Source: Xanthostigma xanthostigma (taxonomy: Eukaryota; Arthropoda; Insecta; Raphidioptera; Raphidiidae). From it: a stretch of DNA of 64,000 bases. The stretch spans positions 61,230,948 to 61,294,947 of the forward strand of contig OY754464.1 in assembly GCA_963575645.1 (NCBI GenBank), written 5' to 3'. Of this stretch, positions 46,995-57,800 are shown in pieces (position 1 is the first letter of the stretch; each line of letters starts with the position of its first letter). The notes beneath the pieces are model-generated. The model was not told where the DNA came from. It ran no database searches and saw only the letters and a program-made list of their open reading frames with translations. A program made the position numbers and the translations under genes.

Positions 46995-47487
46995 TAGAGT
47001 TTCGTACCAAAATGGTAAAAAAATGGAACTCGTAGGACTTTGTTTCTGTCTGTATGTTACAAAAGATCAGATTGTAGATTATAGACGCTCAACATCTAAT
47101 TATACATGCTATCGACTTGAAATTTGGTATAATTATAAAGGTGTGCGCCCACATCTATAAGTATATATATTATAGTTATATGTGTTTGGAAAACAGATTT
47201 GAATGGATATTTTTTCACTCGGGCAAGTGGGGTATCAAATGAAAGAGAATCTTGCTATTTTCATAACGATATTTCTTTTATTTCACGTAGTTTTTAAATT
47301 TTACGGGAACGTTTACTTGAACTCCCCTTCCTCATGCCCGAATTTTGAAATCAAAAGGCTTGAAAATATTCGCATTGGTCGAGGGTCTATTAAAGAACAC
47401 AGGATATACGAGTATAGATATTCAAGTGTATTCTTAATTACTGCAAGTGGCTTTAATTTTTTTTTTTATAATTTAAAATCTCTATAA
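46995..47487. repeat. Dispersed repeat with ttcgtaccaaaatgg motif
   Basis: agtttcgtaccaaaatggta near 46998 recurs at about 50827, and a related form (ggttccgtaccacagattg) is at about 49366. All are followed by aaaaatggaa-like sequence, and tctgtctgt occurs after two of them. A common insect-type repeat of unresolved class; the open frame at 47203-47487 lies inside it and is not regarded as a gene. Confidence 0.4.
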
Positions 47488-47832
47488 TATTATAATCTTA
47501 TTACGCGACTGATATTATCATCCACTGCAAATGCTATAATACGATTTATTGATGTATTTGTTTTTATCTAAACAAGTTTCTCATAATCAGTAAATTTTCG
47601 AAACAATGTAAAATGTGTTTGCTGACTTCGACGAAAATCGGGTTGAACTTATCAAGAAAATAATTTGCGCATTTAGAAATTATAAGAAAAACATGTTGAT
47701 AATTGAATGTACTTATCGTTTATTAATATTCTCTGTTAAACTATAATTTATAATGTTAATAATATCATATTATCCAACAGTCCAAGCTCTCACCGTGCAA
47801 AAGTCTCCTCAATTGACAATTTATGCAGATTA

Positions 47833-48830
47833 CTAGTGGCCCGGTCCGGCTTCGCTTAGGTTTGTAGAATATTGAGAGGTGCTGGGGGAGGTTGAAAATT
47901 TGGGATTAATGTTTTTTTTGTGAGAAATTAAAAAAAAATTGGTTGTCTGTAAAGTCGGTTTACGGACGATAGTTTTACGTGATAACGTATTCCGTAATAC
48001 ATAACCTAAACCTCCCTAAATTTGGTTTCAATCCGCTTATCCTTGGTGTCGGAATGATAAGAAATGTCAAAAGTGACGTTTGCAACTGTCAAAGTATTAT
48101 GTTCTAATAATAATTAGTTATTCCAATACTTAACTTAGAAGGCGTTGCATTTCACAAAATACTAATGTCAAAAAATTGAATTAAACATTAGAAATGCAGC
48201 CGTTTTCATGTTAAGACAAGACATACGTTATTTTCTAATTTCCATGTACGGCAAACAAAGACAACCGACGCGTCGCGCCATGCTGCCATGCATTAGACAA
48301 CATTGCATTTATACAGCTATTTTTCTATATAAATTTGTATAAAAAAACTGTTTAGGCAAATTCTGTTATACGAAATCTATGTAAAATGTTCTCCTCTTTC
48401 GTTTAAGACTGGTTTTAAACCGATCTGATTTAAATTGAGCGAGAAATTAGCAAAAAGCACGCACAGGGTCAGGCGGAACGTTACGCGTTAGGAACGTTAC
48501 GTTAGGAACGTTACGTTAGGAACGTTACGACCGTTAGGAACGTTACACTTTTTCGTACATGCAGCCGGTGTTTTATAATTTATAAGATTGGTGATTCATC
48601 AATTTATAAGACGTTATCACGTCAAAAAAATATACTTACAAAAAATAATTAAATATTTCTTTCTGAATCTCGACAACAGCGTCACTTACCGGGTTGAGCT
48701 ATAGCTAAGAACTATTCTGGTGACCCCATAAGTACAAAAAAAAATTCATAAAAATCGGTCAAGCCGTTTAGGAAGAGAATAATTACGAACACACGGACAC
48801 CGGAATTTTATAAGTTATTTATAATTATAT
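47833..48830 (-). mobile_element. Helitron-type element
   Basis: The minus-strand 3' end reads agccggaccgggccaCTAG|T at 47833, with a GC hairpin (gccggaccgggc) before CTAG. The other end (about 48800-48830) has the cacggacaccggaatttta and aaaatcggtcaagccgttt features of such elements, but no clear A|TC start was fixed. It contains a 14-bp tandem repeat. Confidence 0.5.
48486..48545. repeat. 14-bp tandem repeat aacgttacgttagg
   Basis: About four imperfect units with internal palindrome aacgtt. The TTAGG in the unit matches the insect telomere repeat, but the spacing shows it is a different, interstitial repeat. Confidence 0.75.
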
Positions 48831-50101
48831 CATCGTCTGCCTCCTAAATTTATTTTTTGAATACCTGGCATACCTCCAAACAGATAAATGTTCAGTATGT
48901 CTCCCAAATATGCAAAAAAAGCATGTCAGACAATGATAGTTGTAAAAAATTGATACTTTTCTATCATATTTTGTAGTGTTGAACCGTTTTCAAAAAAACA
49001 CTGACAACAAAAAATGTCAACAAAAAAATTGAATTTGTCTGCCATTGACTTGATGTTTTTCACCATTATAATAATAATTTATTTGTTGTTGTTATAAGAC
49101 CAATTTTTGTAATCTTACTTTTTATACGGTTAGAGCTAGGACTAACATTATATATACATAAACATGTTATTTTGAATAAAATATTTGTGTGCAGCATAAT
49201 ATCTAAGTATTTTGTTTACTGACCTTGTGTTGTGACAGTTTTCAACAATAGTGCTTAGTCATTTGGCGAACTTACAGTAAAATTAGTTTTCCCTGCCACG
49301 GAAACTCGCGGTATCTGTTCATTGATATGGCAACAACTTTATATTAGACACAAAGGATATTTTTTACGGTTCCGTACCACAGATTGTAAAAAAAAAATGG
49401 AACTCTATTTACTATTATAAAATCACTTTGTAATCTGTCAGCAAAGGCTAGAATTATCAAGCAGCAATTAATATCATTTACTAACACTAATGCTGGGTTG
49501 TAGAAAAAAGACACCCAAGTGATTCCATAAGTTTGCCGTTTTGCACGGAACACTAAACTATAGTCTTGGAGAAAAAAAATTGCTACCCTACTAGTAAACT
49601 AATCGTTGGCAGGCAAAGTGTTGATAGTTTAAATGAAATTTGACACGCTTTGTTTGTTCTATAACTCGAAGCTTATTTAACATTAATACGTATGATCTAA
49701 TCTAATAGAAGTTTGGCGGTTCAACGGACTGAAAACAGTTCGAGTGTAAACAGGGACTAACTAAGGACATGTCATGCTATACAATCAACTACCGAATGCC
49801 AAATAGTCTACGTTAGAAAAGATCATCGTATCCGGTGAGTTATTTGAAACTTTCCACGCGGTTAGACGTTTCTTAGGCTTAAATCTAAAAATGTTCGTCC
49901 TCTAAATGTGTTAAAGACATTGTTAAGGTGGGATTTTAAAGTATTTGGTTTTCAGCCAAAGAATACTGAAACTTATAAATATATTATGTTATTTGTATTA
50001 CAAGCACAGGAACTTATTATTTTATTGTACACGTATATATTTGCTAAAATAATTGCAGAGTGCATTGTTAGAAAATCTGATTTGACAATGACCTTAGATA
50101 A

Positions 50102-50734
50102 TCTTTATATATAAAAATTACGTGTCACGTTGTTTGTCCGCGATGAACTCCTAAAATACTGAACCGATTTTAAATTTGATTTGCACACCGTGTGCAATTC
50201 GACCCAACTTGAAAGATAGGATAGCTTACATTTCAATTTATAGTCGCAATATTATTTTATTGCAAATTATTTGTCTATTCCTTGACAGTCATAATACAAC
50301 CATATAAAATGGCGTACCTGTTGACTGGATTGAGTGAATATTCAATAGATGGCGCAACGAACTTAACAACCATATAAGATCTGTTGACTGGATTGAGTGA
50401 ATATTCAATAGATGGCGCAACGAACTTAACAACCATATGTCTAGATCGAGGATGAAAAACTGAATATCGTTTAAAACTGCTTCGCACGACGGCGCAGCCG
50501 GAGTGCTCGAAATAGAGCAAGTGTTTTAAAGACCAGTTATCCACGAATACTTTACGCTATTTTTTTTCGAGCACGACGGCGCAGCCGGAGTGCTCGACAT
50601 ACACACATATACGCCCATGTATATTTTAAAATAGCTAACAATTAATAAAATAGATAGATAGATAGATAGATGTTCCAATTAAATTGTTTTATTATTTCAC
50701 TTTATACGTAGCGACGCACGTACAGGGCCGCTAG
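50102..50734 (+). mobile_element. Non-autonomous Helitron
   Basis: Begins A|TCTTTATATATAAAAATTACG at 50102 and ends acagggccgCTAG|T at 50734. The 5' region (tgtttgtccgcgatgaactc, actgaaccgattttaaattt) is of the kind widely seen in insect Helitrons. Inside are a 63-70-bp tandem duplication (50297-50429), two copies of gacggcgcagccggagtgct (about 50489 and 50575), and an ATAG microsatellite near 50655. Confidence 0.7.
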
Positions 50735-51579
50735 TGATCATATAATTACAGCTTTTATATATTCTATTAGGTAGAACATTAGATTGTATACACTGAAAAA
50801 CAAATGACTGATATATTCGTTTTTAGAGTTTCGTACCAAAATGGTAAAAAAGGAAACCTTTTATGGTGAGAACTTCATTGTCTGTCTATCTTTTACAGTC
50901 GATTTTCTCAGGAACTACCTAATATGCCATCAACATGAAAGGCATAGTTATAAAGCTTGTGTCGGTCTGAGACCTAAAAAGTTACCGGGAAAATTGTCAA
51001 ACAATTGTTCGAAATAAACTAAATAAACTCATATCACGCCTCTACGTGGCCGTGTTATTAAGAAGAAAATGATCAGGACCGGACTGGCCTACGGAGGACT
51101 GGCGGAAAAGTCCCGGTATTCCCTGAGGCCTGACCAACGCTGTTTGTGTGCTCCCACCTAGTCCGAGAGTCACCACAAAAATATTTTTTGTCTATTTTTG
51201 AGTGGTTAATAATTGAGGGAAAATATTTTTTTTTTCACCGGGTCAAATACACTTATTACTGATTTCAATAGGGTATTTTTTTTATGCTAAATTTTGATGC
51301 AAATGTTGTCACTGATCAGAAATAATTAAAAATTAAAAAAAGTAAGTTACGTACACGTAGACGGCGCTCGAATTTTGCCGAGCTCCGAATCTAGAAAGAG
51401 TTTCGCGGAATCGCCACCTGACTACTACTGTTAATCAAATGTTGTTATACCAGTTTATTTAATGAAAGAAGTCTCTGGGTCGTTGCGCCATGGCAAGTTA
51501 TAATAGTTCATTTATATAATTTTAACTATACATAGAATATATTGTATAACATAATTTCTACCTGTTCACGTATATAGTA

Positions 51580-52307
51580 CCAGGTGAGGCAAAAGTCCCG
51601 GAACGGTTGAATATCTCGCATACTACGCATCATATAAAAAAAAAAAAAAAATACGTGTCAAATATTTTTCGCAAAACTATTTTTTGATACCACACATGAC
51701 TCCCCACCCCCCACCCAGTTGGTGGGGGGAGGGGCAACTTTAAAATTTTAAATAGGAACCCCTATTTTTTATTGCAGATTCGGATTCTACGGGAAAAATT
51801 ACATCAATTGTATGTATTTTTTTTTTATTTTAATATTACTATCAATACAACAAATTAAATTCACCTTCACTAAATAAATCCATATCTATACAAACTAACG
51901 TTTTCATAAAATTTTTAAGTCTGGTCCTGTCGGGCCGATTTTAATAAAATTTTGGTAGCACATTTTAATCATTACTAAAGGGTTAAATTTCAATTTTGAA
52001 ACGATTCGGAGAAATTTTTTGGTATTTTCGGGCCCAAAAATATTTTTCAACCCCTAAAACCCACGGGAAAAATTACATCAATTGTATGTAATTTTTCCCG
52101 TAGAATCCGAATCTGCAATAAAAAATAGGGGTTCCTATTTAAAATTTTAAAGTTGCCCCTCCCCCCACCAACTGGGTGGTGGGTGGGGAGTCATGTGTGG
52201 TATCAAAAAATAGTTTTGCGAAAAATATTTGACACGTATTTTTTTTTTTTTATATGATGCATAGTATGCGAGATATTCAACCGTTCCGGGACTTTTGCCT
52301 CACCCGG
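51580..52307. mobile_element. TA-flanked foldback element, ~225-bp arms
   Basis: Ends CCAGGTGAGGCAAAAGTCCC and its complement (agtat: CCGGGTGAGGC from the right) are flanked by TA on both sides. Arms are almost identical over about 225 bp, including the run with ccccaccccccacccagttg. The middle carries AT-rich unique sequence. 728 bp, non-coding. The high arm identity suggests a young element or arm homogenisation. Confidence 0.75.
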
Positions 52308-52709
52308 TATATCACCTGCATTAGTCATATTATTATACCTTACATCGGTACTTCATACGGTATTTTTTTTATCAAAAGTAAAAACTGATCTCTATTTCTC
52401 TGTCATATTTTAAAAAGGATAACTTTATGAGTTTGTCTGTTTGTTGGAGGTTATCTCAGAAGCAACTGAAGCGATTTAAAAATGTTTTTCGCCATTCCAA
52501 ATGTGATGTTTCCTTTAAGGCATAGGTTATTAATTAACTCTATTTAATTAACGCCCGGGTGCAAATTGGATTGAATACGTTATACTGAAAAGATTTTAAT
52601 GCGGTTTACAGTAATTAACATACTTATTTAAAGAGAATTTTGAGATAGCAAGATTGAAGCTAAACGGGCGAAATGTACCGGGCATACAATATAATATACC
52701 CATTAATGA

Positions 52710-52981
52710 CAAGGGCGTAGATAGGGGGGTAAAGCGGGTAATTACCCCCCCAGGATCATAATAATAAAAAAATAAAACTGAAAATAATACGAACACTTGG
52801 CTAAAAAATAAAAATTAGAAATACTTGAAAAAAAAAACTGTAAAACTGGTTTGGGAATTAATATTTTGCTTGACACCTTCTTTTGTGAGTATTCTTGTGT
52901 GATATTAATAAAACTTAAAAAATATTGATTTTTTGTTTGCTTTACCCCCCCCCCCCCCAGAAAAAAATATCTTCGCCCTTG
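52710..52981. mobile_element. hAT MITE with perfect 8-bp duplication
   Basis: Ends CAAGGGCGTAGATAGGGGGG and, inward from the right, CAAGGGCGAAGATATTTTTT. Target duplication attaatga at 52702-52709 and 52982-52989. The C/G homopolymers make the ends sticky for slippage. It lies inside the Helitron at 52389-53174. Confidence 0.8.
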
Positions 52982-53090
52982 ATTAATGATAATAATGAGC
53001 TAATAAAACTTAAAAAAATATTAATTTTTTGTTTGCTTCCCCCCCAGAAAAAAAAATATCTTCGCCCTTGATTAATGATAATAATGAGTT
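52906..53090. repeat. ~92-bp tandem duplication of MITE right end plus flank
   Basis: 52906-53000 and 53001-53090 are direct copies that include the MITE right end, the attaatga duplication and the following ataataatgag. The duplication must postdate the MITE insertion. Copies differ mainly in C-run length. Confidence 0.85.
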
Positions 53091-53719
53091 AAAGCTATAC
53101 GAGTATATTATATTTATAATTATATTCTATTTATATTAAATTTGCACCTAGAGGAAGCCGGTCCGGCTCGCTAGTAATGTATAAATAAGCTTTTAGTTAA
53201 TATTGTTTTTTTAAAACAAACCTTTTTCCGAAGTCATGAAAATATTGTATTTCATAGTTACGAATGTGACAAAGAAACCGGTTATGCAAATTAGGTTCTA
53301 TTATTATTAAAAAAAACTACGCATTGTCATCTGAACTACAGTTTTAAATCGATCGGATATGGGGCAGTGGATCAGATTTTGATTGCAAGTATAACTAATA
53401 AGTGAAGCTAATAAAAAGCTTGCAAACAGGCATAGCGGTTTTTTAGTTTTTTTTTATTTAAACAATTATGTACGTCGAAAAAAACAATTTTGCCACCGCT
53501 TTGAACTCTTTCATCTTAAAAACAATTTAGGTTTTAAAACTAAAATTTTTGTGTCAAAAGTTCTAAAAAATTTGTACGTCTTATTAATTTCTAGAATCCC
53601 GAATTTCTTATTTTTTTCTTATAAAATAATATGTCGCCAAAAGTTTGCTTATGTCACTTGAACGCCCTCTGGGTTGTTTACACTGAACACTTCTTAAGTT
53701 CTTATATACAGAGATAGAC

Positions 53720-54530
53720 CAGGGGTGGCGAACCTTTCTACACCTACGTGCCAATTTTTTTCAAAAATGTTTAATGCATCCATGACGTGCTGACAAGCAA
53801 CCAGAAAGTTGTGCCGAAAAATGAATCAAACAGATAAACATAGTAATTTTGATAATACATTGAGTGCCATGAAACTTTTTCGTATTTGTTATTTAGTGAT
53901 ATAGGCAATAGGTCATTATGCATGTATTTTTTTATATTTTTAATAGATTATTTAGTCAACCATAACACGGAAAAAAATTGATAATCATTTAAAAATGTAA
54001 TATTATCACAAGAAAAAAAATATGAAATTTCACATTCAAAAATAGACAGTTTAAACAATCGGCCATGTTGGCGGGCTTATGTGACGTCACTATATATGAT
54101 GCATGTCAACTTTGAAGTCAAATTGTCAATGTTCTAAATGAAGTTTATTTGTTGTTTTCTCTAAATACTGACGTAATCTTACTGTGAGACGACCCAGTCG
54201 CCATGGAAACTGTTATTGATATATACTCTGACGTCACGCTGCGTTTTGAAAATTCGAAAATAGCGCGTATTTTTTACGTTTCTATTTTATTATTTGTATT
54301 TTTTTCAGTGATTAGATTAATAAAATAACCATTACGATATGATCAGGAACTAAAATATATTTCAAAATAAAAATTTAAACCAATTTGGAGTCTCATGCAT
54401 AATATGACCTATTGTTTTCGGCATCTAGCGTATTTTAATTATTTCGATTTTGCACCTCAACCAATGTCGTGCCAATAATAATCTGTCGTGTGCCACCTGT
54501 GGCACGCGTGCCATAGGTTCGCCACCCCTG
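53720..54530. mobile_element. hAT non-autonomous element, 811 bp
   Basis: Perfect 16-bp TIRs CAGGGGTGGCGAACCT / AGGTTCGCCACCCCTG, typical of hAT elements, with identical 8-bp duplications agatagac at 53712-53719 and 54531-54538. Subterminal gtgccacctgtggcac-type palindromes are present. No transposase frame. Confidence 0.9.
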
Positions 54531-54660
54531 AGATAGACTGTAGATTATAAAAGATCGAGAGCTGAGGTAGCAAGTAGCAAGTCCTTTATATTTCAATTGT
54601 AAAAAAATAATTATGTGTATATCAATTATCACTTTTGCAATAATGTATTTCCCTTGTTAC

Positions 54661-54883
54661 AGATATTAACACACCAAGAAAACTACGCCCACTAAATATA
54701 AAACTGTGGAAAAATAGTGCAATTTATTATTAGTGTTAGTGAATTTTTTTAGTGATTAATCATTTCAGTGACATAAAAACATGTGATTTTTAAATGTGCT
54801 TGACAAATGTCAACTACCAATTATTTATCTTTAATTTATAAAGTCAGTTACAACGGTGAAAGTGCATAAATAAAAAAGCCAAA
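54661..54883 (+). other. Probable Lipin 5' UTR segment of first coding exon
   Basis: A strong acceptor (tttcccttgttacag) ends at 54660 and no start codon in frame precedes 54884. The first coding exon therefore probably begins at 54661 and is joined to an upstream non-coding exon. The candidate promoter at 38.0 kb is one possible source. Confidence 0.4.
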
Positions 54884-57800
54884 ATGAATTCCATGAACTA
54901 TATTGGTAAAGTTATATCGAACTTTAAGGACTTTTACAACGAAATTAACGCGGCAACTCTAACCGGCGCCATTGACGTGATCGTTGTAGAACAGCCAGAT
55001 GGTTCCTTTACTTGCTCGCCGTTTCACGTCCGATTCGGCAAACTGGGAGTTCTGAGAAGTCGGGAGAAAGTGGTGAGTCAATCATCTCGTATTCTTCTAA
55101 AACTTAACGTCCCCGTCTGTTTTGCTAACTGCGTACTCGAGAACCGCAGAACCGATTTTCATGCGATTTTCTGTCCGATGTTCCGTGAACGTCATGATTA
55201 TTATTGCTCCAGTAGATGCATATCACCCAAGTTTCTATAGTGAGTTGTTTCAACAGATTTGTAAACAGTTTGTTGACTATCAGAAAATTTTTGCGGATAG
55301 TTTAATATAGTATTAATAGACGATCGAACATGGTACGGGCCGGGAGCGGACATGGTACGGTGGCTCAAGTTCGCTGGTTGCAACAGACGACCGAATCTGT
55401 CAGTCTCCTTGTGTACACAGGTCGTGAACATCATGCCTCCGATTAAGCGCGCGATTGTTTTAGCGGCAACGTTAATGCCGCCACAAACAACAAGGGAGAA
55501 AAGAAAGGAGTGGGCAAAATTCTATTTGAAAGATCGCGATGAATTTAGTCATAATTATGAAGTTAATAAAATCGCTTGATAGTGAAGATCATATTTTGAA
55601 TAACACTCTCGAAGAATTTCTAGAGCGTTGTTACGCGCTTCTCTGTTACAATATAACTTTTCTGTCAAAATTTCTGTCATGTTGCACAACGTTTTGAATT
55701 ACAATGACGTCGTTATACGGTTATATGTATCAAGTTCAATCGTACTTGTATACACACGCACGGATATAAGTACGAACCGGACCAAGTACGATGTGCAAAC
55801 CATCGAACCGCGCGGACACGCAGACTACTGTCTAGACGTGCAGATTTGGTACGCAGCAGACCATATCCGCTGTCCAGTCCGTACCAAGTTCGATCGTCTA
55901 TTAATACTTTAAATAAGAGGAATATTGTGCATAGTGACGTGGGGAGGAAAATTTTCAATGTCAAAAAGGCAATTTTTTAGTATATATAATATTGAACTTT
56001 CCATAGTTTGTTTTATTAGTCAATTTCTGTACCATAAGAAAAACTACAGGTTATAATTCTAACTTTGTAATCCACATGAATAAAATTAAGTTTTATTCTG
56101 TTTTACTTAAAATTTATCGTACTGTTTAATTTGCAACTCATAACAAGCCAATTCATCCTTTTTCATAATAAAAGAGCACACAGAAAATGAATCATCCATT
56201 TCTCTTGTTATTTGATAGTAATGAGATAGTGGCAGAGGCCAGAAGATAGCACCACTACTGGCTGCTGCAGTTATAAAGGGAATCCCCCTCATGTAAACAG
56301 CACTAGATTATTGTTTTTTGTTGGAAGGGAAAAACTCAAAAGGGCATCACATCCAGAGCTAATTAAAATACTCGTTTTGTTTACTTGTAGCCTCTAGTGA
56401 ACGAGAGTTTAATTCTACAATACCTTATGAATTTAGTGGCTTAAAAAATTTTCAGTTTCAAAATTTTCTGGAAAATTCACAACTCTACATGTGCATTAGG
56501 TTATTCTACGATCATTATACTTGCATTTGTTTGCGTGTTGCTATAGAACTGTGGCCCGAAGGGGCTTTTTGGGGGGGGACTGTTCTTTTTTGTGTATGTA
56601 GGTACTGTAAATACCGCGTCCACTGTTCCAACAGACATGAGACTAGTGTCCAAAAACAGAAACTTGTTAGGTACTAATCCGTAAATGGTAGGAAACAAAC
56701 ATAATATAATATGTTCTCCCTGAAGTCATTTAATTATTCAAATCTTTGAATTATTTGAAGAATCATTTAATTATTGTTTTAAAAAAACATAATATGCGTT
56801 GCTGTTACGTAACCAGATATTAATATTTAAAATATGATTGTAAACATTTGCACTGTTACGAAACGAGTTTTTGTAACATAATCTGAATAACGATATAGAG
56901 AATCTTTCATGCGGCGATAATAATTTATTTTGACGATACGCCCTAAGGCTGTAGAACAGTCAGTAGCCCAGACATAATACTAGGGTTGGAACGAATACCC
57001 GGAATGTGTTAAACTTTTAAACATTCGCATTCGGTTTCGCAACTTTTATTGCGAGTGTTTTGCGAACCGGGTTTATTTCATGTCTGCGTCATAATATGGT
57101 GTCCTGATTGGGTATAATAATGTCCTATCAAAAACCGTAAATGTGAAGAAAGGGGTCAAGCTCACTACCTCGACGAGAACAGTTTTGCCGAAAAAATAAT
57201 TGTGATCTTTAACTGGGTGCCAAGTTTTCACTTGGCAAGTTTTCATACACGAGTCATTTATTTATATTATGAAAACTGAGCTTTTTGTAATTTTGTTAAC
57301 ACAATATGATGCTTTTTTGTGAATAATGAATTATTCGCATTCACAATGTGACCGTTTTTTGTTTCGCATTCGTTACAACCCTACATAATACTCCCGGAAC
57401 TTTCACTTGTTACTTATGAACAAGTGTTGCAAACGCGGTATTATTAAAAGTCACTAAGAATTCACTTAAAAAGTCTCACCTTTTCAAATGCAGCTCATTA
57501 AATTTGTTTGAATATTAAATGTAAAATTGAAAATTTTAAAAAACATCTGAAAAAAATCGCATCAAAACCGGTTCACCCACTGAAGAATACAGAGTTATAA
57601 TGTCACAGACAAGCAATTCAATAACATTCATTCATGAACGATTTTGGGGCGTAGGGGATGAAAACATATTAGAGTTGCTCTCAATTCTTGAGTGAGAGGT
57701 TCTGTGCGGTATATTGGAGGGGGTTTAGCTCACACCAGCCTCCTCCCATCCATCGCCAATGCAAGGCTTGTGATATATCTCTTTCTTTCTCAATCTATGT

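Larger units (their letters stand above)
52389..53174 (+). mobile_element. Helitron interrupted by a hAT MITE
   Basis: Starts A|TCTCTATTTCTCTGTC at 52389 and ends agccggtccggctcgCTAG|T at 53174, with a perfect small hairpin (gccggtccggc) before CTAG. The 5' part has the ggttatctcagaagcaactg and tttgtctgtttgttgg features. A hAT MITE and its partial tandem copy sit inside. Confidence 0.7.
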
